The notes under the pieces were generated by a model. It ran no database searches. It was not told where the DNA came from and saw only the letters and a list, made by a program, of their open reading frames with translations. From Nodularia sp. NIES-3585 (GTDB lineage Bacteria; Cyanobacteriota; Cyanobacteriia; Cyanobacteriales; Nostocaceae), in NCBI RefSeq assembly GCF_002218065.1, contig NZ_BDUB01000001.1, forward strand, positions 817,567-881,566: 64,000 bases of DNA, in the 5' to 3' direction. Position 1 is the stretch's first letter. Each line of letters begins with the position of its first letter. Below, one piece after another: positions 7,984 to 16,781 of this stretch. A program made the position numbers and the translations under genes.

Positions 7984-10365
7984 ATGACTTTAGTAAGTAC
8001 CCCACAAACAAAACCCTTAGCAGATGAGGAACTGCATAAAATACACGCTTACTGGCGTGCGGCTAATTATCTTTCAGTTGGGCAAATATATCTATTCGAT
8101 AATCCCCTGCTACGAGAACCTTTAAGACCAGAACACATTAAACCCCGACTTCTGGGACATTGGGGAACTACACCAGGGCTGAACTTTATCTATGTTCACC
8201 TCAACCGAGTCATCAAAAAATATGACCTCAATGCAATTTACATTGCAGGCCCTGGTCATGGCGGCCCTGGACTGGTAGCTAATACTTACTTAGAAGGTAC
8301 TTATAGCGAATATTATCCCAACATTTCCCAAGATGCTGAGGGAATGAAGAAACTCTTCAAACAGTTCTCTTTCCCTGGTGGTATTCCTAGCCACGTTGCA
8401 CCAGAAACCCCTGGTTCGATTCATGAAGGTGGTGAACTGGGTTATGCTCTTGTTCATGCCTATGGTGCGGCTTTTGATAACCCAGACTTAATTGTGGCGG
8501 CTGTAGTGGGTGATGGTGAAGCAGAAACCGGGGCTTTAGCGACAAGTTGGCATTCCAACAAATTTCTCAATCCTGTCCATGATGGTGCAGTGCTGCCGAT
8601 ATTACACCTGAATGGGTATAAGATTGCTAACCCCACCTTATTAGCTAGATTGAGTTATGCAGAATTGGAAAACCTATTTTTAGGTTATGGTTACAAACCT
8701 TATTTTGTCGAAGGTGTTGAACCAGCAGACGTTCACCAGCAAATGGCGGGAATTTTAGATATTGCGATCGCGGAAATTCAAAGCATCCAGAGAGAAGCCC
8801 GTGTACATGGTTTCAGCAAGCGTCCCCAGTGGCCGATGATTATCCTCAGAACCCCCAAAGGTTGGACAGGGCCGAAGGAAGTCAACGGCAAAAAAACCGA
8901 AGGTTCCTGGCGATCGCATCAAGTCCCCTTTGGTAGTGTCACCGGACACCCAGAAAACCTGAAATTACTCGAAGACTGGATGAAGAGTTACAAACCAGAA
9001 GAACTCTTCGATGCTAACGGTACACTAATTCCCGAACTAGCAGAACTAGCGCCCCTCGGACATCGACGCATGGGCGACAATCCCCACACCAACGGCGGTA
9101 TGCTGCTGCGTGATCTGAAAATGCCAGAATTCACCAACTACGCCGTTGACGTTAGCCACCCAGCCACAACTTATGCCGAAGCTACCAAAGTCACCGGAGA
9201 GTTTCTGCGGGATGTGATGAAACTCAACGAAGAAAGCAGTAACTTTCGCATCTTTGGCCCTGACGAAACAGCCTCAAATCGCCTCGGTGCTGTTTTAGAA
9301 GTTACAGACCGGACTTGGGTAGCCGACATCCTCCCAGAAGACGAAAATCTTTCCCCCAACGGTCGGGTGATGGAAGTTCTCAGTGAAACTAATTGTCAAG
9401 GCTGGTTAGAAGGCTATTTACTTACAGGTCGTCATGGCTTCTTCTCCTGCTACGAGGCGTTTATCCACATCATTGACTCAATGTTCAACCAGCACGCCAA
9501 ATGGCTAAAAACCACCAATGATATTCCTTGGCGGCGACCCATTGCTTCCCTCAACTACTTACTAACTTCACACGTTTGGCGACAAGACCACAACGGTTTC
9601 TCTCACCAAGACCCTGGTTTTATAGACCATGTACTCAATAAAAAAGCCGAGATTATCCGCGTATATCTACCACCCGATGCTAATACTCTGCTATCAGTCA
9701 CAGACCATTGCTTGAGAAGTCGTCACTATGTCAACGTCATCGTTGCAGGTAAGCAGCCATCATTACAATTCCTAGATATGGATGCAGCCATCAAGCACTG
9801 CACCAAAGGCTTAAGTATTTGGGAATGGGCTAGTAACGATAAAGGTAGCGAACCAGATGTAGTCATGGCTTGTGCTGGGGACGTTCCCACTTTAGAAACC
9901 TTAGCAGCCGTGGATATTCTCCGCCAGCACTTCCCAGAATTAAAAGTGCGGGTAGTAAACATCGTCAACTTGATGAAACTACAGCCACAAAGTGAGCATC
10001 CCCACGGTTTAAGCAGTAAAGAATTTGATACAATTTTTACCACCGATAAACCGATCATCTTTGCTTTTCATGGTTATCCCTGGCTGATTCATCGCCTGAC
10101 TTATCGCCACACCAACCACAAAAACTTACACGTGCGCGGTTATAAAGAAGAAGGAACTACCACTACTCCCTTTGATATGGTGGTGCTTAACGATCTAGAT
10201 CGCTTTCACCTTGTAATGGACGTAATTGATCGCGTACCACAACTAGGTTCTACGGCTGCTTATGTTAAGCAAATGTTAGAAGATAAGCTAATTGAACACA
10301 AACACTACATTCAGAAATACGGTGATGATATGCCGGACATTCGCGATTGGAAATGGCCTTATTAA
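7984..10365 (+). CDS. xfp: Xylulose-5-phosphate/fructose-6-phosphate phosphoketolase
   Basis: Thiamine-diphosphate enzyme that splits xylulose 5-phosphate (and usually fructose 6-phosphate) with phosphate to acetyl phosphate plus a C3 or C4 sugar phosphate, a route from Calvin-cycle sugars to acetyl units. About 793 residues, the normal family length. Recognisable blocks are [11 protein letters not shown], the TPP motif [17 protein letters not shown] with [39 protein letters not shown] and the C-terminal [10 protein letters not shown]. The ATG at 7984 has GGAG six bases upstream; an ATG at 7972 would add four residues. The gene stands alone with no acetate kinase or phosphotransacetylase beside it, and it has a long leader. 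Confidence 0.97.
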   Translation: MTLVSTPQTKPLADEELHKIHAYWRAANYLSVGQIYLFDNPLLREPLRPEHIKPRLLGHWGTTPGLNFIYVHLNRVIKKYDLNAIYIAGPGHGGPGLVANTYLEGTYSEYYPNISQDAEGMKKLFKQFSFPGGIPSHVAPETPGSIHEGGELGYALVHAYGAAFDNPDLIVAAVVGDGEAETGALATSWHSNKFLNPVHDGAVLPILHLNGYKIANPTLLARLSYAELENLFLGYGYKPYFVEGVEPADVHQQMAGILDIAIAEIQSIQREARVHGFSKRPQWPMIILRTPKGWTGPKEVNGKKTEGSWRSHQVPFGSVTGHPENLKLLEDWMKSYKPEELFDANGTLIPELAELAPLGHRRMGDNPHTNGGMLLRDLKMPEFTNYAVDVSHPATTYAEATKVTGEFLRDVMKLNEESSNFRIFGPDETASNRLGAVLEVTDRTWVADILPEDENLSPNGRVMEVLSETNCQGWLEGYLLTGRHGFFSCYEAFIHIIDSMFNQHAKWLKTTNDIPWRRPIASLNYLLTSHVWRQDHNGFSHQDPGFIDHVLNKKAEIIRVYLPPDANTLLSVTDHCLRSRHYVNVIVAGKQPSLQFLDMDAAIKHCTKGLSIWEWASNDKGSEPDVVMACAGDVPTLETLAAVDILRQHFPELKVRVVNIVNLMKLQPQSEHPHGLSSKEFDTIFTTDKPIIFAFHGYPWLIHRLTYRHTNHKNLHVRGYKEEGTTTTPFDMVVLNDLDRFHLVMDVIDRVPQLGSTAAYVKQMLEDKLIEHKHYIQKYGDDMPDIRDWKWPY

Positions 10366-10753
10366 TTAATGGCTACTAATACCAATTCTATGTAAAGTTG
10401 CGCCAAATTTTTGCACAGACGTTATGGCGTTTACTACTTTAGTAGGTACTTGAACCCCACCCCCAACCCCCTCCGGTGCAAGCGAGGCTACCGTGTACAC
10501 ACAAGTCGGAAAATATTACCTGCACTCATTTTCTTTTGGTAGGGTGCGTTAGGACTTAAGTCCTAACGCACCGAAAATCTGGGATGGTGCCTTAGCCTTC
10601 GGCATAACACACCCTACTTTTAAAGGATTTGGGGTGATTCGATCACTTGTGTCTACACCGTAGGCAAGCGAGGAGGGGGCTATGATATACCTGATAGATT
10701 AGGAAAAACTATATGTATAAAGTCTCTACAGCCAAGAATAAAGCGCATCTTCA
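10366..10753. other. Intergenic region filled with nested palindromic repeats
   Basis: Between phosphoketolase and the convergent VapC-like gene. It contains a C-rich run (CCCCACCCCCAACCCCCTC), the 30-bp perfect palindrome listed separately inside GTAGGGTG...CACCCTAC ends, and two related segments around GTGTACACACAAGT and GTGTCTACACCGTAG. No coding potential was found. Confidence 0.6.
10538..10617. repeat. Palindromic element with 30-bp perfect palindrome
   Basis: GGTGCGTTAGGACTT (10543-10557) is followed directly by its exact complement (10558-10572), with no loop. The outer ends GTAGGGTG and CACCCTAC are also inverted repeats. Its layout resembles a small non-autonomous element with an internal hairpin. 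Confidence 0.75.
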
Positions 10754-11167
10754 TCACAATAGAGATACTGCCCAATTTTCATATTCTAAGTTAGGGATAT
10801 TTTGAAAATGCTTGACGTTGGCAGTGATTAAAAGGCATTTATGGCGAATCGCTGATGCTGCAATCAGTAAGTCAATAGGAGTAATCAATAAACCTCTATG
10901 ACGTAAATCTTTATAAATGATACTAGCAACATTAGCTGTTTCTATATCAAGCAAAAAAAATTCGCTGCCGTTGGCAAGCATTTCAAATTGTTGGAGGAGA
11001 TTACGAGCATCTTTGTAAAGCAATCCACTTTTGATTTCGTAGTAGGTAAGAATAGAAAAACTTAAATAACTGTGAAATTTTTGGTATTCACGTAATTTAT
11101 TAACAACTTGTGCTTCACCTCGCAGAAAGTATGAAAGGATGTTTGTATCTAGTAAAGCTTTTTTCAC
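10754..11167 (-). CDS. VapC-like PIN-domain toxin
   Basis: Predicted PIN-domain ribonuclease of the VapC type, which cuts RNA with Mg2+ or Mn2+ and is held inactive by its antitoxin. 137 residues, a typical size. Acidic positions visible are D7 (LLDTNILSYFL), E44 (YYEIKSGLL) and D99 (TPIDLLIAASA). The fourth position reads TANVKHF with N117 rather than D, a variation common in this family. The ATG overlaps the stop of the upstream 81-residue gene by four bases (ATGA), the usual coupling of antitoxin and toxin. RNA target unknown. Confidence 0.88.
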   Translation of the reverse strand: MKKALLDTNILSYFLRGEAQVVNKLREYQKFHSYLSFSILTYYEIKSGLLYKDARNLLQQFEMLANGSEFFLLDIETANVASIIYKDLRHRGLLITPIDLLIAASAIRHKCLLITANVKHFQNIPNLEYENWAVSLL

Positions 11168-11409
11168 AGTTCAATTTGCCTTTGCAAGTCTAGTAATCTT
11201 TGCTCCTCAATTTCACGTTCAAGAGTTTGTAAAACCATAGTTTCTCCCTCAGTGGCAATACCAGCAAATTGCATAAAATCGCTAGTCTTGGGATGCGGTA
11301 ATTGTTGACGTTTTGCTAGTTGCTGGAAAATCAGTTGAGCAATTTCATTCTGTTCTGCTTCAGATAGCCGAGAAACCACAGCATAAGCTTGTTGTAAAAG
11401 TTCAGTCAT
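11164..11409 (-). CDS. VapB-like antitoxin of the PIN pair
   Basis: An 81-residue protein preceding and overlapping the PIN gene. The N-terminus (LLQQAYAVVSRLSEAEQNEIAQLIFQQLA) is a helical segment found in many small cyanobacterial antitoxin-like proteins. The C-terminal half is charged and probably wraps the toxin. No ribbon-helix-helix or AbrB domain can be read with confidence, so the DNA-binding class is unclear. The role is inferred from position, size and the 4-base overlap with the toxin gene. Confidence 0.75.
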   Translation of the reverse strand: MTELLQQAYAVVSRLSEAEQNEIAQLIFQQLAKRQQLPHPKTSDFMQFAGIATEGETMVLQTLEREIEEQRLLDLQRQIEL

Positions 11410-11507
11410 GGGTTTTGCTATATATTGCTTAGTGAAGTAATAACAATTGTGTATCTCTAATATTCATGAAGTAATGGTAATTTTATTTTACCTTTTCATG
11501 CATACTA

Positions 11508-13112
11508 TTATCTCTTCAAAAATCGCTGACGCATCCGCACCACAAAGGTATTCACCTCTGGTATTTTTAGGAATGACACAATAATTGCAAACACCAAAAT
11601 CCCCACGAATCCTGATATACACAACTGCAATAGTTGAATAATTAACCCCTGGGTTCCTAACAACTGCTGCAAACTGACCAAAGTTCCAAAACTGGCTAAC
11701 CCAGCGACCACACTACCCCCAGTTAAACCCAAAATTGGTAAACTCCACTCACGCCAGGGTAAACCATTGAGTTTACGGTCAAGTAACCATAACAGCATTA
11801 ATATTGAACTGCAATTTACGCCTACTGTTGCTAACACAATACCAGTCGCGCCAAAGGGTTTCACTAAAATCGCATCTAGTCCAGCGTTGAGGAAAATGTT
11901 AAAAATACTAATGCGAAAAGGTGTCTGTCCATCACCCAAGGCGTAAAACACCCTTACTAAAACATCACGCCCCAAATAAACAAACATCCCAATCCCGTAA
12001 GCAATCAGCAGGGATGAAACCAACTGTGTAGCCTCTTGCTTGAAAGCACCTCGTTCATATACTATCTGCACAATTGGCACAGATAACACGATCATCAGCG
12101 CCCCCAGAGGTAGCATAGTCACGGCGGTGAGCAAAATTCCTTGGCGAATCCGTAATTTCAGGTCTGGCCAATGTTCTGGATCAGCCAATTTGGCAAACAT
12201 TGGTAACAGAGGTAGCAGAATAATATTAGAAATAATGCCTAAAGGAGTCTGCACGAGGAGATTGGCATAGTTAAAACCAGCCGCCGCACCGGGGATCGGA
12301 CTAGCAAAATATAGGTCGGTGGCGACATTAATGGGCATCATCCCAGAGGAAATTGTGGCTGGTGTCATGATTCTAATGACTTCCTGCACCCCAGGGGATT
12401 TAAAATCAAACCGGAGGCGTAATGTACCTAATCCTAAGCGCCACTGGACAATTAGCTGTACCACCCACTGGAGAATTGCCCCGGCTAAGGTTCCCCAAGC
12501 TAAAACCATACCACCGATCAGGGCATATTCCGGCTTAATAATATCTTTACCTATTTGCGCTGTTAAGATGGCAATCCCAGCAATTACAGTAATACTGGAT
12601 AATAAGGGACTAATTGAAAGTAACCAATATTGATTGGCGGCGTTGAGAGTGCCGAAACCGATACCTATTAAACCCGCAAATAAAGCCATTGGGGCCATGA
12701 TGCGGATTTGTTGAATAGCGATCGCTCTTGTCGTAGGTTCTAAGCCATAACCAACAATATCAATAATCGTATCAGCAAAGAAAATCTGAGCAAACGTCAC
12801 CAGTAACAGTAATCCACCCACCAGAGTTGTAACTGTTTCTACCAGTGGCGCGCCTTCTTCCCGTTTGCGCTTGGCTAAAACACTGACCACGGCACTGTGT
12901 AATGGTCCATTGACACCACCTAGTAGAATTAATAAAAAACCAGGGATAATGTAAGCGTAACTATAAGCAGTAGCCGCCGCACCCACACCAAAAGCAGCTG
13001 CGATCGCTTGCTGTCGCACCAAACCAAATACTTTACTAATTAATGTAGCCGCCGCTACAATGCCAGCAATTCCCGCAAAAGAACGAGAGGGTTTCGAGTC
13101 TTCTTGTGTCAC
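11508..13112 (-). CDS. murJ: MurJ/MviN-family lipid II flippase
   Basis: Predicted polytopic inner-membrane protein of the MOP superfamily that moves lipid II across the membrane for peptidoglycan synthesis. 534 residues with about 14 hydrophobic segments. The N-terminus has the family signature (AATLISKVFGLVRQQAIAAAFG, then a GGVNGPLHSAVVSVL segment). GTG start at 13112. Just upstream are four TTCGTAA heptamers and a CCCCACT array. It is separated from the pentapeptide gene by those repeats, so co-transcription is uncertain. Function by homology; no active-site assay is implied. Confidence 0.93.
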   Translation of the reverse strand: MTQEDSKPSRSFAGIAGIVAAATLISKVFGLVRQQAIAAAFGVGAAATAYSYAYIIPGFLLILLGGVNGPLHSAVVSVLAKRKREEGAPLVETVTTLVGGLLLLVTFAQIFFADTIIDIVGYGLEPTTRAIAIQQIRIMAPMALFAGLIGIGFGTLNAANQYWLLSISPLLSSITVIAGIAILTAQIGKDIIKPEYALIGGMVLAWGTLAGAILQWVVQLIVQWRLGLGTLRLRFDFKSPGVQEVIRIMTPATISSGMMPINVATDLYFASPIPGAAAGFNYANLLVQTPLGIISNIILLPLLPMFAKLADPEHWPDLKLRIRQGILLTAVTMLPLGALMIVLSVPIVQIVYERGAFKQEATQLVSSLLIAYGIGMFVYLGRDVLVRVFYALGDGQTPFRISIFNIFLNAGLDAILVKPFGATGIVLATVGVNCSSILMLLWLLDRKLNGLPWREWSLPILGLTGGSVVAGLASFGTLVSLQQLLGTQGLIIQLLQLCISGFVGILVFAIIVSFLKIPEVNTFVVRMRQRFLKR

Positions 13113-13123
13113 TAAGTTTTTAA

Positions 13124-13187
13124 TTCGTAATTCGTAATTCGTAATTCGTAATTATATTATTCCCCACTCCCCACTCCCCACTCCCCA
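13124..13187. repeat. Two adjacent heptamer arrays (TTCGTAA and CCCCACT)
   Basis: Four tandem TTCGTAA units (13124-13152) are followed by tandem CCCCACT units (13162-13187). The second array abuts the stop codon of the pentapeptide gene at 13188. Such short tandemly repeated repetitive sequences are known from heterocystous cyanobacteria. Confidence 0.85.
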
Positions 13188-13694
13188 TTACCGACATCCC
13201 AAACTATCCCGCGTTGCTACGCCGGTAACTGGATTTATGCCAGCAGCGCGATCGCACATTAAGGCCACTTGATACCGATCTATCAAAGCATCAGTAAAGT
13301 CCGCCCCAGTAATATCCGCATCAAAAAACCGACTACGTGTCATAGTCGCTTCCGTGAAAATAGCATTTTTTAAATTTGCCCCATCCATAGTTACACGGTC
13401 AACTAAAGCGCCTTCAAGGTTGGCATTTTCCAAATTAGCATTGAGTAAAACACCCTTAGTCAAAATAGCATTTTTTAAATTTGCGCCTTGAAAATTTGCC
13501 CCCCGCATTTCCGCCGCCACAAAAGTTCCCCCAGCTAAATCAGTGTTAGAAAAATCACGATTCTGAAGACTGCCATTGCTGTAATTGATGGTGTTGATTT
13601 GAGCAAAAGCTGGTTGAGGATTGATGATCACCCATAACCAAGCTAAAACCACAATCACAAATAAACTTAATAATCTCAGTAAAAACTTTTTCAT
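13188..13694 (-). CDS. Exported (probably thylakoid-lumen) pentapeptide-repeat protein
   Basis: From ATG 13694 the protein is 168 residues; an ATG at 13721 would add nine. It opens with a signal peptide (KKFLLRLLSLFVIVVLAW, ending QPAFA), then about 80 residues of pentapeptide repeats of the A(N/D)LxX type (ANFQGANLKNAILTKGVLLN, LEGALVDRVTMDGANLKN), which form a right-handed quadrilateral beta helix. The C-terminal tail contains two cysteines (MCDRAAGIN and SLGCR), like the disulfide-closed tail of known lumenal pentapeptide proteins. Function unknown. The export signal points to lumen or periplasm. Confidence 0.82.
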   Translation of the reverse strand: MKKFLLRLLSLFVIVVLAWLWVIINPQPAFAQINTINYSNGSLQNRDFSNTDLAGGTFVAAEMRGANFQGANLKNAILTKGVLLNANLENANLEGALVDRVTMDGANLKNAIFTEATMTRSRFFDADITGADFTDALIDRYQVALMCDRAAGINPVTGVATRDSLGCR

Positions 13695-13773
13695 AACTTT
13701 ACAAACTTGATTGATCATCATTAGCCAATAGTCTAATAGACTATTACCGCTCGGCGGAAACCAAAAGTCAAAT

Positions 13774-13808
13774 AATGACCAATGACTAATGACTAATGAC
13801 TAATGATC
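13774..13808. repeat. AATGACT/C heptamer array
   Basis: Five tandem units of AATGACC/AATGACT (the last one changed) lie between the pentapeptide gene and the stop of the LCP gene at 13814. Longer arrays of the same unit occur at 28921-29018 and 49214-49297. Confidence 0.85.
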
Positions 13809-13813
13809 AACGA

Positions 13814-15328
13814 CTATTTCCAATCTTGACCGATACGAATTGTCAGATCAGCGCCTAAATCCCCAGTTGCCGACACGTCTATCTTACCCAAACCTATGAC
13901 TTCATACAGTTCCAGTCCTGTTTGGCGGTTTCCCTTCTGCACAATAATCTGAGTTTGTCTTTGGGTATCAGGCCAATCTGACACCGCATAAACATTTGTA
14001 AATCCTTTTTGTTTGAGATAGTCAATAACTTTTTCAGTTAGCTGAGGTTGATTGGAAGCATTCTGGACAGCAACTGTGAGGTTCTTAACTGTGCGTGAAT
14101 CTGTCTTCAGACCAGGTACATCTACCCCAACATAATTATTCAACAGAGACTGTTGTTCATTCAGATTTAGCCAATAACTATTGGGGTCTTGGCTGAATCG
14201 GCTGAAATTACCAGGCAAAATAGTCATTTGGAAATTATCCCGTTCTAGATTCACAGAATAATTTACTAACGCCATCATTTCTTCTATTTTGAGATTTGTG
14301 TCAAAATATTTTCGCATCAGGCGGGTTAATTGCGGTAATCTGGGTAATACAGTAGGACTATTGAGACGTTGCATTAATGCTGTCATTAGGACTTGCTGTC
14401 GTTGTACTCTAGGCAGATCCCCAGCTCCTGCTTCACGGAATCGGGCAAACATTTCTGCCTGTTCACCATCAAGAGTTTGCCAACCACTGACCAAATTAAT
14501 TGATAACTGACTGCGGGTGTTTTGATATTCCATTTCTTGGGGGACAAAAACATCAACCCCACCCAACTGGTCAACTAACTGCCTTAAACCACTAGTAGAA
14601 ATACGGATATAACGATGAATAGGGGCATTGTTTAAAGTCCGGCTAACTACCCGTGCAGCCAAAACAGGCCCACCTTGAGCATTGGCATCAGATACCTTAG
14701 TCAATCCTTTTTCGGGGATAGCAATCATCGTATCCTTGGGAATTGACAAGACTCGCATAGTTTTATCACTGGGGTTGAGCCTGACTAGCAACATAGTATC
14801 GCTAGTTCCAGCAAAACTCTCTGGTGAGCCATCAACCGTACCTTGAATGGGATCAACTCCCATAATTAAGATATTCATCGGTCGTGATAGTTTATACTGG
14901 AAAATGTTGCCCCATAATTCCCCAGGCAATGGTACTTTCTGGTCATCCTTGCCAGAAAATCCTAATTCTTCATCTGTTCGATCTAGATTGCTCCACAGTG
15001 GAGTCCACAGAGCCAAAGTGGATACCAGCAGACCAGATAAAACTATGCCCACAACTACTGTCAGTGTCCACAGTAGCCATCGAGGCATGGTTAAGCCTAA
15101 TCTCTCATAAAGCTCGTGGGGAATTGCACCCACAGACTCAACAACACTACGGGAAACATTTTCTGGCTCATGAGTTACTACTTCCAGATTTGAGGCTGAT
15201 GGCTGTTGAATTCCTAGCTCATTTTCTGCCCATTTTACTTGTTGAGGTCTTTCCTCTAGTTCTAGTTCTAGTTCTGGTACTTGTTGAGACGGCACCTGAT
15301 TGTCTGACCATTGAAATTGTTTAATCAC
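13814..15328 (-). CDS. LytR-CpsA-Psr (LCP) family protein with LytR_C domain
   Basis: LCP proteins attach glycopolymers from lipid carriers to peptidoglycan or other cell-surface acceptors. 504 residues: a cytoplasmic N-terminal ~85 residues rich in Q and E, one membrane segment (WLLWTLTVVVGIVLSGLLV), then an extracytoplasmic LCP domain with NILIMGVDP, SDTMLLVRLNPSD, LSIPKDTM and ARFREAGAGDLPRVQRQQ, the conserved Arg/Asp-rich substrate pocket. A C-terminal LytR_C-like domain follows (NLTVAVQNASN to GLGKIDVS). It is divergent from the mannose-1-phosphate guanylyltransferase gene, consistent with cell-surface polysaccharide work. Confidence 0.92.
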   Translation of the reverse strand: MIKQFQWSDNQVPSQQVPELELELEERPQQVKWAENELGIQQPSASNLEVVTHEPENVSRSVVESVGAIPHELYERLGLTMPRWLLWTLTVVVGIVLSGLLVSTLALWTPLWSNLDRTDEELGFSGKDDQKVPLPGELWGNIFQYKLSRPMNILIMGVDPIQGTVDGSPESFAGTSDTMLLVRLNPSDKTMRVLSIPKDTMIAIPEKGLTKVSDANAQGGPVLAARVVSRTLNNAPIHRYIRISTSGLRQLVDQLGGVDVFVPQEMEYQNTRSQLSINLVSGWQTLDGEQAEMFARFREAGAGDLPRVQRQQVLMTALMQRLNSPTVLPRLPQLTRLMRKYFDTNLKIEEMMALVNYSVNLERDNFQMTILPGNFSRFSQDPNSYWLNLNEQQSLLNNYVGVDVPGLKTDSRTVKNLTVAVQNASNQPQLTEKVIDYLKQKGFTNVYAVSDWPDTQRQTQIIVQKGNRQTGLELYEVIGLGKIDVSATGDLGADLTIRIGQDWK

Positions 15329-15444
15329 AAATTATCTCCCCACTCAACCACTCCCTAAAGGTATGTTAATCGAAGCCATAAAGCTTGCCAGGGCAAAAGC
15401 TCACTGTACACTGATAATGATCTGAGCTAGGTGTGTATGACAAC

Positions 15445-16509
15445 ATGAGTAATTCACTGTTCCCTGTAATTCTTGCCGGCGGCAAAGGTGAGCGTTTCTG
15501 GCCCCTGAGTCGCAAAGACCGACCCAAACAATTTTTAAGTCTTGATGGTAGCTCTAGAAGTCTATTACAAGCAACTGCCGATAGACTAATCACAGTGACA
15601 AGTGGTTGGAATAACCTCTGGGTCATTACTTCTAGTCAGGTAGCCGCAGGTGTGAGACAACAACTACCTGAACTGCCATCTCAAAATTTATTAATTGAGT
15701 CCCAGGGGCGAGATACTGCCGCAGCAGTGGCCTGGACAAGTTTAGAAATTAAAAAGCGTTACGGAGAAGACGCTATTATCGGCTTTTTTCCTTCTGACCA
15801 CTGGATAGCTGACCAAGAACCGTTTAAACGCACTTTGGACGCTGCTACCCAACTAGCGGCAAACACGGAGGCGATTGTCACTTTGGGAATCAAGCCTACT
15901 TTCCCATCAACTGGTTACGGCTACATTGAACAAGGCGAAAACATTGGTAGCTTTAATGATTTGCCAGCCTATCACGTCAACCGCTTTACTGAAAAGCCCA
16001 ACCGTGAAACAGCAGAAGCTTTTTTATCTACGGGGCGTTTTAGCTGGAATAGTGGGATGTTCGTGTTTCGGGCTGGGGTGGTTCTCAAGGAACTATATAC
16101 CCATGCGCCAGAAATCATCGAACCCTTAGAACAACAAGGCCCTGATATATATCCTCAGTTGCTTAAACAGAGTATAGACTATGCACTCATGGAAAAAACA
16201 AAACTAGCATACGTCTTACCAGTTGAATTTGGTTGGGATGATTTAGGAGACTGGAATGCACTGGAGCGCTTACTGAAAAAAGCCGATAATCCTAATGTAG
16301 AACTAGCTACCCATGTAGGGTTAGATACGCAGGGAGCTATTGTTTATGCTACTAATTCAGAAGATGTAATTGTTACAATTGGTTTAGAGGATGTAGTGAT
16401 TGTGCGCGATCGCAACGTTACTCTGGTTGTTAACAAAAACCGCACTCAAGAAATTAAACAGATTCTCAAAACCCTCGCAAATGATCCCCGATTTACTGAA
16501 CTCTTGTAA
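15445..16509 (+). CDS. Mannose-1-phosphate guanylyltransferase
   Basis: Makes GDP-mannose from mannose 1-phosphate and GTP, a donor for surface polysaccharides and glycoproteins. The nucleotidyltransferase signature ILAGGKGERFWPLSR is at the N-terminus, followed by DRPKQF, GRDTAAAVAW, FFPSDHWI, GYGYIEQGE, FTEKPN, WNSGMFVFR and GWDDLGDW. About 354 residues: the short form without a fused phosphomannose isomerase domain. ATG 15445 (MSNSLFPVILAGG) is preferred over a GTG four codons upstream. It is transcribed away from the LCP gene, so the two share a promoter region. Confidence 0.95.
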   Translation: MSNSLFPVILAGGKGERFWPLSRKDRPKQFLSLDGSSRSLLQATADRLITVTSGWNNLWVITSSQVAAGVRQQLPELPSQNLLIESQGRDTAAAVAWTSLEIKKRYGEDAIIGFFPSDHWIADQEPFKRTLDAATQLAANTEAIVTLGIKPTFPSTGYGYIEQGENIGSFNDLPAYHVNRFTEKPNRETAEAFLSTGRFSWNSGMFVFRAGVVLKELYTHAPEIIEPLEQQGPDIYPQLLKQSIDYALMEKTKLAYVLPVEFGWDDLGDWNALERLLKKADNPNVELATHVGLDTQGAIVYATNSEDVIVTIGLEDVVIVRDRNVTLVVNKNRTQEIKQILKTLANDPRFTELL

Positions 16510-16781
16510 CTGTTAAGCTTTAAGAGTTTAAACCCTGAGCAGAGGTTAACCACTTGTCGCCTCTATTATAACTGAAATGTCTGTTTGAAGAACTAGGGAC
16601 TAGTGCCGCAAGGCGTTTGTCAAAACTCAAAACTCAAAAGTCAAACGGCTTTTATTTTGAACTTTTTTAAATGATCTGACTACTTACGCCGTGCTGTACT
16701 AGGAACTAGAGATAAAAGACACAGAAAATTCTTCTCCAGTCCCTCTCCCCCTGATTCCCCTAATCTCACCATTTCCCCATA

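Noticed and set aside
14884-15324. 146-residue plus-strand frame opposite the LCP gene
   Set aside because: Antisense shadow; the LCP protein on the other strand has clear domain motifs and a membrane helix.
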